A stretch of 64,000 bases of DNA from CALLPQ01 sp964392325 (GTDB lineage: Bacteria; Pseudomonadota; Alphaproteobacteria; Caulobacterales; Parvularculaceae). The position numbers were made by a program, and so were the translations under genes. This document shows positions 25,080 through 34,624 of this stretch, in pieces. Every line of letters begins with the position of its first letter. Position 1 is the stretch's first letter. The DNA is taken from assembly GCA_964392325.1 (NCBI GenBank), contig CAYMPJ010000015.1, positions 21,936-85,935 on the forward strand, in the 5' to 3' direction. Below the pieces are notes generated by a model, which did no database searches, was not told the origin of the DNA, and saw only the letters and a program-made list of their open reading frames with translations.

Positions 25080-25862
25080 TTAACCGACTCCAAAACTTTG
25101 CACCAAAGACCCGGCAATGAGTCGCCAGCCATCAATCAGCACGAAAAATACAAGTTTGAAGGGAAGGGAGATTACAATCGGTGGTAGCATCAACATACCC
25201 ATTGCCATCAGAATAGAAGAAATCACCATATCGATGATCAAGAAGGGGATGAAAACCAGAAATCCAATTTCAAAGGCTCGGCGCAATTCGCTGATGACGA
25301 AAGCGGGGGTGAGAACATGAAGCGGTGTGGCTTCGGGGGTTTCAGGGGTGAGTTTGGCCATTTCAAAAAACAGGGCCAGATCTTTTTCCCGGGTTTGGGC
25401 GAGCATAAAGCGCTTTACCGGTGCGGTGGCTTTTGGAAAGGCTTCTTGCAGCGTGATTTCTTCATTCATGTAGGGTTCTATTCCATCCGTATACGCAACT
25501 TTTAAGGTTGGTGCCATAATGAAGGCGGTCAGGAACAGGGCCAAAGAGATAATGACCGGATTTGGCGGGCTTTGTTGAACCCCAAGCGCGGTACGCAGCA
25601 AGGACAGGACCACCACGATCCTGATAAAGCTGGTCATCATAATCAGGATCGAAGGGGCAAGAGATAAAACTGTTAACAGGGCTAAAAGCTGGATGATGCG
25701 GGCAGAAAAACTATTAGCGCCGCTATCCTCACCGCCAAGATTGAAGGCAATTTCTTGCGCATTGACGGGAAGGGCGCTCAGCGCAAGTGTCATGGCCGCC
25801 AGCACGCATATCCCGAAAAAGGGGATCAATCTTAAAAACAGGGTTTTGCAAGCTAAAGCCAT
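25080..25862 (-). CDS. fliP: Flagellar export gate protein FliP
   Basis: FliP is the core pore subunit of the flagellar type III export gate. The 260 residues show a signal peptide (ICVLAAMTLALSALPVNA), then RIIQLLALLTVLSLAPSILIMMTSFIRIVVVLSLLR and ALGVQQSPPNPVIISLALFLT (quoted in parts). EIGFLVFIPFLIIDMVISSILMAMGMLMLPP follows: four membrane helices in the usual places. It lies seven bases after fliO in the same operon. fliQ and fliR are not next to it. Confidence 0.95.
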   Translation of the reverse strand: MALACKTLFLRLIPFFGICVLAAMTLALSALPVNAQEIAFNLGGEDSGANSFSARIIQLLALLTVLSLAPSILIMMTSFIRIVVVLSLLRTALGVQQSPPNPVIISLALFLTAFIMAPTLKVAYTDGIEPYMNEEITLQEAFPKATAPVKRFMLAQTREKDLALFFEMAKLTPETPEATPLHVLTPAFVISELRRAFEIGFLVFIPFLIIDMVISSILMAMGMLMLPPIVISLPFKLVFFVLIDGWRLIAGSLVQSFGVG

Positions 25863-25869
25863 AAATTGA

Positions 25870-26376
25870 CTACGCAGCCTCTTTTTTTGTCGCGTCGGTC
25901 GGTTGGGTGTTTTTGGACTGAGCTGTGGTTTTTGCTAGCAGTGAAGCAAAAGAGAGTTTTGCAAAGGGATTATCTCTTGCAGCGGCATTTGCAGTTTCGC
26001 TATCAGTCTGTTTGGCGGGCTGGCTGGCCAGAGTTTTTTGACTTTCATCATCATGATGCTGAGTATTCGTTGATGGTTCCGCAAACTCTTCCACAGGTTC
26101 TTCGTTCTGGGCCAGTTGCGGGATATTGCTCTCAATCAGCGTTTCCCCTTGGGGGCCAAAAATCACCAGATGCTCGCGATCATCGCAGCGCATAATGACA
26201 AGTTTGCGTTTTGCATCCAGGCCAATCGAGTCCACCATTTGCAATCGTGCGCGACCCTTATTTTGCTTGATAAGCGAGACCATACCAAAACGCCGCGCTG
26301 TATAGGCCAAGGCGCCTATTAGTCCGAGTACAGCCAATAGGGAAAAGGCGATTCTGGCGATATCAATCAGCGTCAT
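25870..26376 (-). CDS. fliO: Flagellar biosynthetic protein FliO
   Basis: This 168-residue protein has an N-terminal membrane helix (IARIAFSLLAVLGLIGALAYTARRFG) and a small soluble domain with RLQMVDSIGLDAKRKLVIMRCDDREHLVIFGPQGETLIE, the FliO pattern. The remaining 80 residues are a disordered polar tail (QTDSETANAAARDNP). FliO scaffolds FliP assembly. It directly precedes fliP. Confidence 0.9.
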   Translation of the reverse strand: MTLIDIARIAFSLLAVLGLIGALAYTARRFGMVSLIKQNKGRARLQMVDSIGLDAKRKLVIMRCDDREHLVIFGPQGETLIESNIPQLAQNEEPVEEFAEPSTNTQHHDDESQKTLASQPAKQTDSETANAAARDNPFAKLSFASLLAKTTAQSKNTQPTDATKKEAA

Positions 26377-26450
26377 GGGATTGCTTTCAGGGCAAGTTAA
26401 TCTGTCCCAAAATGTGACGCTTTATGCTTAAGTTTACGTTAAAATCCCGT

Positions 26451-28673
26451 CTAAAAGCGGGAATTTCGGGACGCTGACCGGGAGAGAAAATTTTTCAGTT
26501 CATCAGCGCAAAGAAACTCTCCGCCTAACTCTTTTTTAAAATAGGTAAAGAAATCGTTACAGGTGCCAAGGAGCTGTGCGACACATTCTTCACTTGCGCA
26601 ATAATTATTTGCGCCAGCGGTTAGGCTAGTGGAATGAAGGGTAAAAGTAAGTATGGGAACTTTTTGGCGGATAAGATTTTGGGTGATAGCTTTGAGGTCG
26701 CTCAAAGCTGTGCCTTCCGGAGAGAGGCGCATGGCATTTGTTGGCAGTGATAGAGGCGGCGAATTTTTAATCGATGGAGAAAAGCCGGTCATGGCGTTCG
26801 AGCGCACGACCTTATTGCTATGACGTAAAAATTTCACTCCGCTTACAGGCAGGACAGTTACAAAATCATCGGGTGATTTTGGATCGGTGGCGATTTGAAA
26901 AGGCATATTGGAAAGCCGGGAAAAATCAGGGCCGCCTTCATGGGTGAAATCAAATCCGGCACAGGGGCTAAAATCATGGGTGATCCCGAGCTCTTCCAGC
27001 ATTTTATAATTTTCAGGCACGATGCCATAACGACCGGCCCTATGAAGGGTCGGGGCCTGATTGAAAGTATTTTCAAATGAAGCGATTAAAGACTGCATTT
27101 TCTGGCGATGCATGTCTTCATCAAGATTATTTTGAAAAGAGTAATATAAAGATTGATAATTTATATCTGAATTCGCCGTCAGTGGTTTTGTCACCCACTG
27201 ATGTAAATGAATGCCGAGATGGGCGGCTTTGTTTGAAAGCAGATTTTTATAATATGACGAGACGGACGTTTTTTCGATCAGGGGTTGCGTCATAAAATAG
27301 ATGGGCTTGACCCCATGCTCCGCGCTTAAGCTTTGGAATTTTTCTACAGCGTTGGTATCGCATATTTTATAGGCATCTTGCTCAAAGCGGTTCCAGTCAA
27401 AACTTTCTTCCGTATCAACGGTCACGATTAAACGGGGTTTGATTGGCTGTTCGCCGCCAGCTTTAAACACAGGGCTGCAAACGGGCCGTGCGTTGCGTTT
27501 ATGCCTGTTGGTAACAGTGGTGAATATCTGTTGCATTTTCTCGGCTGTATGTTTCCAGGAAAATTGCTCGGCATAGGCGCGCGTTTCTTGGCGCGATGGT
27601 GGATTGTTTTGTAAATCCTTGATTGCGTGCGCAATAGCTTCGGGGGTGCGGTCTGCGATAAGTCGCCCGGCGGCTGGAGATTTGATGACCTCACCGCAGC
27701 CCCAAACATCTGTCGCGATACACGAGGTGCCACACGCCATTGCTTCCAATAAAACATTGGGCCAGCCCTCGCGCGAAGTGGCGAGGACTAAAATATCGGC
27801 TAGATTATAATAGGTTTTCAATTCTTCATGGGGCAGGGCGCCTGTGAAGCGAATTTTATCGCCATTGCCGGTCTTTTCTACCAGTTCTATCAGGGATGTT
27901 TTTTCTGGTCCCTCGCCAATCACCAACAGCGTGGCGTCCGGCGTATTGGTCATCGCTTTGATGACACGGTCATGACCCTTTCGTTCAATCAGGTGCCCCA
28001 CGCTGACAATCACGGTGCCATCGAGACCCATCTTTTTGCGTAAATCTGACCGCTCGGCTATCGGCGAGAAAATATCCAGATCGACCCCGTTGCGTAAGGT
28101 CGAGATTTTTTCGGGAACAATCCCAAGTGAAATCATCTCTGTTCGCAGGGCCTCGGCCACAGTAATTGAATGGTCGGCCTTGTTTGCGGCCTCCACAATC
28201 ATTTTCTTTTGCAATTTATGATTCGGAATAAGATTAATATCGGTGCCGCGCGCCGTAACCGTTACCGGCTTCCCGTAAGCCCTGGAAAAATTTACCGCTG
28301 CTACGCCATCGGGGTAATAATAATGGGCGTCGACTAAATCGAAATCCCAATTATCTCTTAATAATTGATCGGCTGCTTTCTTAAAGGCGCGTTCAAGGGC
28401 GATTGGCGCATAGGACATGGATATTTTTGGTGCCAGAAAATATCGCGGATGGATGACCTCAAAACCGTTACGGTTTTCGCGCTCGGGCACTTTTGCAAAC
28501 CGGGCATAGTGGCCGAAAATGCTATTTTCAGAGGGAAACCAGGGCACCGGGGCGATAACTTTAATATCGGCGTCATACAGCTCGCGATAAGCGCGCAGCC
28601 GATTTTCTACAAATACGCCATGTTGGGGCATGACCGCATTCGGAAAGAGCGTGGAAAGGACAAGAATGCGCAT
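26451..28673 (-). CDS. Fusion of GT4 glycosyltransferase and WalW-like polysaccharide deacetylase
   Basis: Residues 1-385 are a GT-B, family 4 glycosyltransferase: LSTLFPNAVMPQHGVFVENRL at the start, RGTDINLIPNH, SVGHLIERKGHDRVIKAM, EGPEKTSLIELV, and the donor-binding ATSREGWPNVLLEAMACG. Residues ~410-740 begin RLIVTVDTEESFDWNRFEQD and contain HLGIHLHQW and HRAGRYGIVPENYKMLEELG, as in WalW-like polysaccharide deacetylase-fold proteins. The two are normally separate genes. Here they are one 740-residue frame. It opens the exopolysaccharide region, on the opposite strand from the main operon. A coupled sugar transfer and deacetylation role is inference. Confidence 0.85.
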   Translation of the reverse strand: MRILVLSTLFPNAVMPQHGVFVENRLRAYRELYDADIKVIAPVPWFPSENSIFGHYARFAKVPERENRNGFEVIHPRYFLAPKISMSYAPIALERAFKKAADQLLRDNWDFDLVDAHYYYPDGVAAVNFSRAYGKPVTVTARGTDINLIPNHKLQKKMIVEAANKADHSITVAEALRTEMISLGIVPEKISTLRNGVDLDIFSPIAERSDLRKKMGLDGTVIVSVGHLIERKGHDRVIKAMTNTPDATLLVIGEGPEKTSLIELVEKTGNGDKIRFTGALPHEELKTYYNLADILVLATSREGWPNVLLEAMACGTSCIATDVWGCGEVIKSPAAGRLIADRTPEAIAHAIKDLQNNPPSRQETRAYAEQFSWKHTAEKMQQIFTTVTNRHKRNARPVCSPVFKAGGEQPIKPRLIVTVDTEESFDWNRFEQDAYKICDTNAVEKFQSLSAEHGVKPIYFMTQPLIEKTSVSSYYKNLLSNKAAHLGIHLHQWVTKPLTANSDINYQSLYYSFQNNLDEDMHRQKMQSLIASFENTFNQAPTLHRAGRYGIVPENYKMLEELGITHDFSPCAGFDFTHEGGPDFSRLSNMPFQIATDPKSPDDFVTVLPVSGVKFLRHSNKVVRSNAMTGFSPSIKNSPPLSLPTNAMRLSPEGTALSDLKAITQNLIRQKVPILTFTLHSTSLTAGANNYCASEECVAQLLGTCNDFFTYFKKELGGEFLCADELKNFLSRSASRNSRF

Positions 28674-29140
28674 CAGTGAGGTAATTTTTTCTGTAAATTC
28701 AAGGAATCATGAATAAGATAACAAAAATGTACAAAGAAATCATGACGCATTTACGTGATGTTTTGATTTAGTTCTTTGTATCATTGCGCACAGTGCACTC
28801 GCTTCAAGCCCCGTCAATAATTAAGGCCGGCAATATAAAGCCGATAAGTATAAGGCCATATAAAGCCCATATCCGGCCACACAATGCCCATGGATATGCT
28901 GTCAGTTAGCATAAAACATATCAGAATCACCGTTTACTATTCGTTAAGAATTTTTGCGATCTACTGGCTTTGGCAACCGATAAGAACAATTGTCAGCATA
29001 TTGTTAACGAAATCGCGACTAAGGTGTGAATATAGTTGTAATGCTACAGAACGAGCAAAATGGTAAACAGAAAGCATGACAGGGAGGGGAGAGCTGAAGA
29101 GCGAGACGCTACTGACGTGCAACCACTCAAGGATTGTCCC
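28674..29140. other. Intergenic region left of the exopolysaccharide locus
   Basis: 467 bases. Near 28822-28875 is a short imperfect direct repeat (TAAGGCC...ATATAAAGCC twice). No supported gene or clear promoter. The divergent promoters of the fusion glycosyltransferase and the small membrane protein should be here. Confidence 0.4.
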
Positions 29141-29395
29141 ATGCAAGTTAATTCATCTTCCAGATTTGACCCACAGTTTACTTCTGTAAAGCGCCGACAA
29201 TCTATCTCTTTTGCAAATAGTTCGATCCTTAACGCCCATAATCTTAAAGCAAGTAATGCTGAAGCCGCTCCCAGCGCACCAGCGATGATGCAAACCGACC
29301 AGAGGCTACCCTGGGCCGTGTGCATTGCAATATGGCTAGGCATCTCTATCGGGTGCTGGTTGGGTCTGATTATGATGTTGCGCAATCTGTTTTAG
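29141..29395 (+). CDS. Small tail-anchored membrane protein (hypothetical)
   Basis: ATG 29141 has AAGGA at eight bases and gives 84 residues. A polar N-terminal half is followed by one C-terminal helix (LPWAVCIAIWLGISIGCWLGLI) and MMLRNLF. An upstream in-frame ATG (29060) is possible but lacks a ribosome site. I do not know the family. Its place at the edge of the exopolysaccharide locus suggests a link, but nothing in the sequence proves it. An overlapping minus-strand frame (29044-29385) looks less protein-like. Confidence 0.5.
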   Translation: MQVNSSSRFDPQFTSVKRRQSISFANSSILNAHNLKASNAEAAPSAPAMMQTDQRLPWAVCIAIWLGISIGCWLGLIMMLRNLF

Positions 29396-29473
29396 TCGGT
29401 TTCCTAAAACTTACCCGTTCTTGTGAAAGCCTTTTCACTCCCGAGCTTGCACCTTCATTTCGGCTTAAGAAAA

Positions 29474-29869
29474 TTAACCACCATATTTTTTAAGCGTCCT
29501 CTGATATGAGAGCGTTATAATTTCTTCCATAACTGATTGGTCGATATCGCTTAATTTATTCACATATAAACAGGCTTTGCCGGTTTTATGTTTTCCAAGC
29601 TTGGCCATTAAGCGATGATCGGCACCGACTGATCCCAACACATACAAAACCAGACTCGTCTTTCGCGGAGAAAATGCGACATTGGGGCTGTCTCCTTCGC
29701 GCCCTGATTCATATTTATAATGATGTTGGCCAAAGCCAATAATAGATGGGGGCCAAAATTTTGGCGGATGGCCCGTCACTCTTTGAAAGATTTCCAATAG
29801 GGTTTTTGCATCTGACTTGCGGGTTTTGTTTTCGATTTTTTCGATAAAGGCGCTGACATCATCCGTCAT
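29474..29869 (-). CDS. DUF1801 domain protein
   Basis: 131 residues with SIIGFGQHHYKYESGREGD, VAFSPRKTSLVLYVLG and LGKHKTGKACLYVNKLSDID, the clear signature of DUF1801 (YdhG-like fold). The biochemical role is unknown. It stands alone, reading away from the exopolysaccharide operon, and looks like an unrelated small gene. Confidence 0.88.
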   Translation of the reverse strand: MTDDVSAFIEKIENKTRKSDAKTLLEIFQRVTGHPPKFWPPSIIGFGQHHYKYESGREGDSPNVAFSPRKTSLVLYVLGSVGADHRLMAKLGKHKTGKACLYVNKLSDIDQSVMEEIITLSYQRTLKKYGG

Positions 29870-30424
29870 ATTTCCATCCTCACTTTATTACCCCTTGGGA
29901 AGCTTCACTCTGAGGGCTATCGCGATGCAGTTTTTATCATCTGGGTTTGGGTACAAGGTGATATTTGCGGTTCTGATCGCTGTAAAAACCAGAATTCGAG
30001 CCCCGCAAAAAAATACTATCCAATAAAGTCGATTTATATACCTCACTAAAAATACAGTTTTCTTCCAAGAAATTGGGTCGCTACTCTTTAGAATAGAATG
30101 CTGGCCGCTCACGTTATTGGTGTATTTTGTACCTTATTGACACCAAATGTGATGTGTATTTTGCAGAAAATTGTATATTAGCACTTGCTAGACCATGGTT
30201 TTTTGCACATTAACTTATCGTTAGGTATGAAATATGCGTGAGGATACGCTGTAACCGTCTTGTTGTTCTGAAATGGGCCTTATGGGGGGCTTTGGAAAGA
30301 GCAAGGTGCGGTTGTAGATAGTGTTTCCGGTTTCGCGTTGATTACCTTTTTGGATGTTTGTTTTGTGTTTATTTCGTTTTTTTGCGTGCTGGGATTTCGT
30401 GGGTTTGTTTGGGAGTAAGTGAGT
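29870..30424. other. Upstream region of the main exopolysaccharide operon
   Basis: 555 bases preceding the sugar transferase. No gene is supported. A GG-N10-GC pair near 30224-30237 is too poor a match to call a sigma-54 promoter. A long leader before the GGGAG ribosome site at 30411 is possible. Confidence 0.4.
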
Positions 30425-31270
30425 ATGATACCGCTGTTTGGTATAGGGTTGCTGGCTATTGCTTTAGCCGGTTTTGTTTTGTTGAAATTAGCCTTTACGA
30501 CGCGACTTGGAGAAATCCCCGGTGGCGGCTCTTATCGTACCCGCGACTATATTGGCTATACGCTAAAACAAAAGCTCTCCCTCGTATGGAAAGCTTTATG
30601 GGGCGGGCCTGCGGCCCGTCAAATTGATCTGGAAGAATTCCAGTTTAGCGAGATTGAAACCTCTCTTACCCGTAAAAATCGCAAAAGAGGGCGCTATCCA
30701 AAACGCTTGCTCGATATTGCAGCAAGCTTGATTATGCTATTGGTTCTTGCGCCAATGTTACTATTGGTGGCAATTGCGGTTAAAATTGATTCCCCTGGCC
30801 CGGTATTTTATCGTCAGCGCCGTGTTGGTATTAATGGTAAAATTTTCGAAGTTATCAAATTTCGCTCTATGGTTAGTGATGCCGAAAAAAATGGCGCACG
30901 CTGGGCAGATAAAAACGATAGCCGTATCACCAAACTTGGACGCCTATTGCGTAACACCCGGATTGATGAAATTCCACAAGCGATCAATGTGTTGCGCGGT
31001 GAAATGAGTTTCGTTGGCCCGAGACCCGAGCGCCCGGAATTTATCGAAGTTCTTGAAAAAGAAATTCCCCATTACAATGACAGGCATGTGGTTAAGCCGG
31101 GCATTACAGGATGGGCGCAGGTAGAATATGAATATGGTGCGTCTGTCGATGATGCCCGTAAAAAACTCACCTACGATCTTTTCTATATCAAGAATTTCAG
31201 TATCGCATTCGATTTTATCATTTTGATGAAAACCGTGAGAGTTACCCTGTTTGGTATTGGCAGCCGGTAA
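30425..31270 (+). CDS. Polyprenyl-phosphate sugar-1-phosphate transferase (initiating, EpsB/WcaJ-like)
   Basis: This enzyme starts repeat-unit synthesis by loading a sugar phosphate on undecaprenyl phosphate in the inner membrane. One N-terminal helix (LFGIGLLAIALAGFVLLKLA) and a linker precede the catalytic domain: RYPKRLLDIAASLIML, DSPGPVFYRQRRVGINGKIF, IKFRSMVSDAEKNGARWA, LGRLLRNTRIDEIPQAINVL, MSFVGPRPERPEFI, KPGITGWAQVEYEYGA. At 281 residues it lacks the five-helix N-terminal domain of many XrtA-linked homologues. ATG 30425 has GGGAG at nine bases; GTG 30419 lies too close. Its stop overlaps the next start by one base. Confidence 0.92.
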   Translation: MIPLFGIGLLAIALAGFVLLKLAFTTRLGEIPGGGSYRTRDYIGYTLKQKLSLVWKALWGGPAARQIDLEEFQFSEIETSLTRKNRKRGRYPKRLLDIAASLIMLLVLAPMLLLVAIAVKIDSPGPVFYRQRRVGINGKIFEVIKFRSMVSDAEKNGARWADKNDSRITKLGRLLRNTRIDEIPQAINVLRGEMSFVGPRPERPEFIEVLEKEIPHYNDRHVVKPGITGWAQVEYEYGASVDDARKKLTYDLFYIKNFSIAFDFIILMKTVRVTLFGIGSR

Positions 31271-34200
31271 TGGCCTCACTCGAGTTTTTTTTGTATAAGC
31301 TTCGCTGGAGTGGCAGCAAAAAAAAACGCTTGGTGATGTTAACATTTGCGGCAACCGGGTTTGTTGTTGCCGGTCTTGCTGTTGGTCTTGTTGTTTCGAA
31401 GAAAATTTTTGACGAAAATGATAAGACCAAACTTCAGGCTCAAAATCTGATTGATAGTGATTTTGTTGTGAAGCCCTATAATCCGATTACGGATAGGAGC
31501 ACAGCAATCGTAGATGCGCGTTACACCGCATTAGAAGAAAAATTCCAAACCAATCCGGATGATGTTGATACAGCACTCGATCTGATCGGTGTCATGATAG
31601 AGTATGGCAATCGCGCAAGTGGTCTTGCGATGATGCGGGCGAATGACCATCTTATCACAAAACCGGATCAGCGCATTCGCCTCGGGCGACACTATATGCA
31701 GCTGGGTTTGAATGAACAGGCGTCCCAGCGATTTTCTGAAATCACAAGAGATGATCTTGGTTTTCAAGAGGCTAAAATGCTTCTGGGCGAGGCGCAGCTG
31801 CGATTGCGTAATTATAACGAAGCCATGCGCTCGGTTGAGGCTATAGCCGGATCAAATGAAGCCGACTTCCTATTGGCTCGTCTTTATTACGTTATGGGAA
31901 AATCTACGCAGTCAAAATTGTTGATTAATGAGATCCATAACCGGTTATCGCAAAATCATGCGTTGTTAGGGCGGGTGCGAAAATTCCAGACCCGCATAGC
32001 GCTGGATGAAAATGATCTCGATAGAGCGTTAAAAATTTCAAAACAGTCGGTCACTGCCAATCAAGGCACGTCGAAAACCCCAGATACCCCAGAAACCAAT
32101 ATCAATACGCCTGCGTTGAAAAATGCCCAATGGCAGTATCAGCTAACCCATCTTGAAGCCTTGATACGTAGCGGTGAGTTTGATGAGGCTGAGCGGGTGT
32201 TTTCTAAATTGGAAAGCCATGCCGGTGATCACCCCTCAGTGCTTGAGTTACGGGCACAATATTATGCGGCAAGCGGACAATTCAGACGTGCCTCGCAAGT
32301 TCTTGACGGTTTGAAAAACTGGTCAGGAGGCGCGCTGCGCCGCCCGCTACTTTATGCTTATGTAAAGCGCGAAGTTAATGATTTGGCGCAGGCCCGAAGG
32401 GCAATTGATATTCATTTGAGTAATGCCCCCAATGACTGGCTGGGCCTATCGCTTCTGGCTAATTTCCATTTGGAAGATGAGCGATTTGGTGATCTTGAAG
32501 TATTACTCGATCATCTTGATAAGCATGCGCCATCTGTCGAGATTTCCGAGTTTTTTAATTATAAACTGGCCTTGATAATGGGCAATTATGATAGGGCGCT
32601 GGATTCTATAGATGCAATTATCAGTGATGATCTCTCGGGGCGCTTTACCCATGTCGGATCAGGGGCTCCGGTCGCGGCAATGTTGATTGGTCTAAAATCT
32701 CGCGCTGTGCGTGATGCGCAAGATGATGCGATTTTATTTCGCGAACAGCTCAAGACAAGGCATCTGCATTTTTCCAATCAACCGCAAAAAGCGCTCAAAT
32801 TTTTTGAAGACACCCTCGATAGACGTGCAGCAGAACAAACCCATCCTCTTGACCAGTTAATTCACGGGGAATTGCTTCTGGAAAATTTTCGTGAAAAAGA
32901 GGCGCAAGCTGTGCTTTCCAATTTACCGGAAAGCGCCAGGAAAACCCGCCGGGCTGCTTTATTGGCCTTGAGGATAAACCGGCGATCCAATTTGGCCAGT
33001 TCCCAAGATCATGAAAGACGCCTCCACGGCAATTTTGAAAGTGTTTCGCAGTCATCGCGCCTGGAAGGGGATGAAGAAACACCTCAACTCTTGCAGCAAA
33101 TCTTACTGATGGATGCGATCAGGCTTGGCAATATTACCGATGCGCGGGCAATGGTAGAGAGCGATTGGAATTTACTAGACAACCATTCGGTTTTTCTTGC
33201 TTTGGGCAAGGGGGTGATACGGTCTTTGGGGCGCACTGATTTGCCTGTCAGCTCTCAGGAAGAGTACAAAGCCTTTGCCCATGCAATTGCGATACGCGGC
33301 TATGAGTATATCGATCAGGTAGAAGCGGCGATTTTGGTAGGGTCGCTTTTCGAGGTTTCAAAAGATATGACTCGCGCGAAGCAATATTTTCGCGAAGCGG
33401 TTTTAAAGCACAGCAATCAATGGCCGGTATTACGCGAATATTTGCGTATTTCCATCGTGAAGCCAGAAGACCGAAGAGCGGCCAGTGCTTTCTTGAAAGC
33501 GTTAGCTGAAAATACACGCCAGCTCAGCCCTGATCATAAAACAGTGCTAAAAATTGCTGCGCTAGTTTCTGATGCGCAAACCGGTGACCAGATGCGCGCT
33601 TCTTTATTGAAACTCTATAAGCGGGAAGCGTCGCCAATCATCGCGTTGGCTTTGGCCGATAGTTTTGACTATTTCGAGCCGTCCGGCGCATCCAAGGCCG
33701 ACGCATCCAATGGAAGGGCAAACAGACAGACCGGTGAGATTGTTGCGATTCTTAAAAATGCAGCACAAGCCCCTGACTTGGATGATAAACTTATGGAAAG
33801 CTTAAGTATTTCCCTTGCGCGGTTCGGGGAGGTTGATTTGGCCGCTTCCCTGCTGGAAGGAAAAATTACGTCTGGATATTCTAATCGGTCTGATGGGCAT
33901 GATCGAATCACGCCTCTGGTCAAGGCAAGAGGCCGACTGGTATATTTGCGGGCGGATTCAAATTCTAATCAAAGCAAACCCGTAAATAGTGGCGCTTTAG
34001 AGGGCACAGCACAGTCGAACGAAGAGAAGCTAAAAGATATCTTTTTCGCAAGGTGGGCAATAATGCTGATAAAACCGGGATTTGTGGACTATGAAAGTCT
34101 TGAGGCTTATGCGCTGGCTCTTGAGCGCGGTCATTATGACAATCATGCTGTTCGCGTAAAACGGGAAATAGGAAGTTTAAGTTCGCGTGGTACTTTAACC

Positions 34201-34284
34201 GGTCAACGCCGTGGATCAAATTTGAGTGATCATGGTGATAGTGTGTCCCATAATGGGGCAAAACTCGCCCAAAAAGGGATATAA
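31270..34284 (+). CDS. Very large TPR membrane-anchored protein (PrsT-like position)
   Basis: The protein has 1004 residues. A basic segment and one helix (LVMLTFAATGFVVAGLAVGLVV) near residues 18-40 anchor it in the inner membrane, with the rest periplasmic. Many degenerate 34-residue TPR helix pairs follow (VDTALDLIGVMIEYGNRASG, QLGLNEQASQRFSEITRDD, ALIRSGEFDEAERVFSKLES, ASGQFRRASQVLDGLKN). XrtA loci usually encode a TPR lipoprotein, PrsT; this one has no lipobox but sits where such scaffold proteins are found. It starts on the last base of the preceding stop codon, so it is translationally coupled. A scaffold for the export machine is the likely role. Confidence 0.75.
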   Translation: MASLEFFLYKLRWSGSKKKRLVMLTFAATGFVVAGLAVGLVVSKKIFDENDKTKLQAQNLIDSDFVVKPYNPITDRSTAIVDARYTALEEKFQTNPDDVDTALDLIGVMIEYGNRASGLAMMRANDHLITKPDQRIRLGRHYMQLGLNEQASQRFSEITRDDLGFQEAKMLLGEAQLRLRNYNEAMRSVEAIAGSNEADFLLARLYYVMGKSTQSKLLINEIHNRLSQNHALLGRVRKFQTRIALDENDLDRALKISKQSVTANQGTSKTPDTPETNINTPALKNAQWQYQLTHLEALIRSGEFDEAERVFSKLESHAGDHPSVLELRAQYYAASGQFRRASQVLDGLKNWSGGALRRPLLYAYVKREVNDLAQARRAIDIHLSNAPNDWLGLSLLANFHLEDERFGDLEVLLDHLDKHAPSVEISEFFNYKLALIMGNYDRALDSIDAIISDDLSGRFTHVGSGAPVAAMLIGLKSRAVRDAQDDAILFREQLKTRHLHFSNQPQKALKFFEDTLDRRAAEQTHPLDQLIHGELLLENFREKEAQAVLSNLPESARKTRRAALLALRINRRSNLASSQDHERRLHGNFESVSQSSRLEGDEETPQLLQQILLMDAIRLGNITDARAMVESDWNLLDNHSVFLALGKGVIRSLGRTDLPVSSQEEYKAFAHAIAIRGYEYIDQVEAAILVGSLFEVSKDMTRAKQYFREAVLKHSNQWPVLREYLRISIVKPEDRRAASAFLKALAENTRQLSPDHKTVLKIAALVSDAQTGDQMRASLLKLYKREASPIIALALADSFDYFEPSGASKADASNGRANRQTGEIVAILKNAAQAPDLDDKLMESLSISLARFGEVDLAASLLEGKITSGYSNRSDGHDRITPLVKARGRLVYLRADSNSNQSKPVNSGALEGTAQSNEEKLKDIFFARWAIMLIKPGFVDYESLEAYALALERGHYDNHAVRVKREIGSLSSRGTLTGQRRGSNLSDHGDSVSHNGAKLAQKGI

Positions 34285-34469
34285 GAGAAAGCGGTGTAGG
34301 AAAAAAGCTGAATTGAGACCCTTTATGAAGTAGAGCGCATAGGAAGTGAAAAGCTCGCTTTTGTGGGTTTAAAGCAAGCGAAATGAGCCTCTGGTCAGGG
34401 TTTTTGAATATTGCCCGAAAGCCCATGAAAATGCCTTAATTCATTGGCTTAAAGGGTTAAATCTAAAGG

Positions 34470-34484
34470 TGGCAAGGAACTTGC
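34470..34484 (+). promoter_or_regulatory. Sigma-54 promoter upstream of the export lipoprotein gene
   Basis: TGGCAAGGAACTTGC has GG and GC ten bases apart. It matches TGGCAC-N5-TTGC with a single mismatch in the -24 element and a perfect -12. It is about 140 bases upstream of the next gene, in the 340-base gap that splits the locus. Sigma-54 control through the PrsK-PrsR pair is known for XrtA-type loci. Confidence 0.75.
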
Positions 34485-34624
34485 GATCAAGCTATAGCCT
34501 ATTTTGTTATTGAAGGGCTTGGAATTGTGTCACTGGAGGATTTATAGCGGCGCAAAATGTGGGAATGGTTTTCTAAGTGGGTCGATTTTTGGGTTAACGA
34601 ATTAGGATTATAAAGGAACGAGAG

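Noticed and set aside
29044..29385. Minus-strand 113-codon frame in the gap left of the exopolysaccharide operon
   Set aside because: It overlaps the plus-strand small membrane protein, which has a better ribosome site and a cleaner helix; the minus frame lacks both.
30222..30240. Possible sigma-54 promoter before the sugar transferase (AGGTAT...ATGCG)
   Set aside because: Spacing of GG and GC is right, but the surrounding bases match poorly; not strong enough to call.
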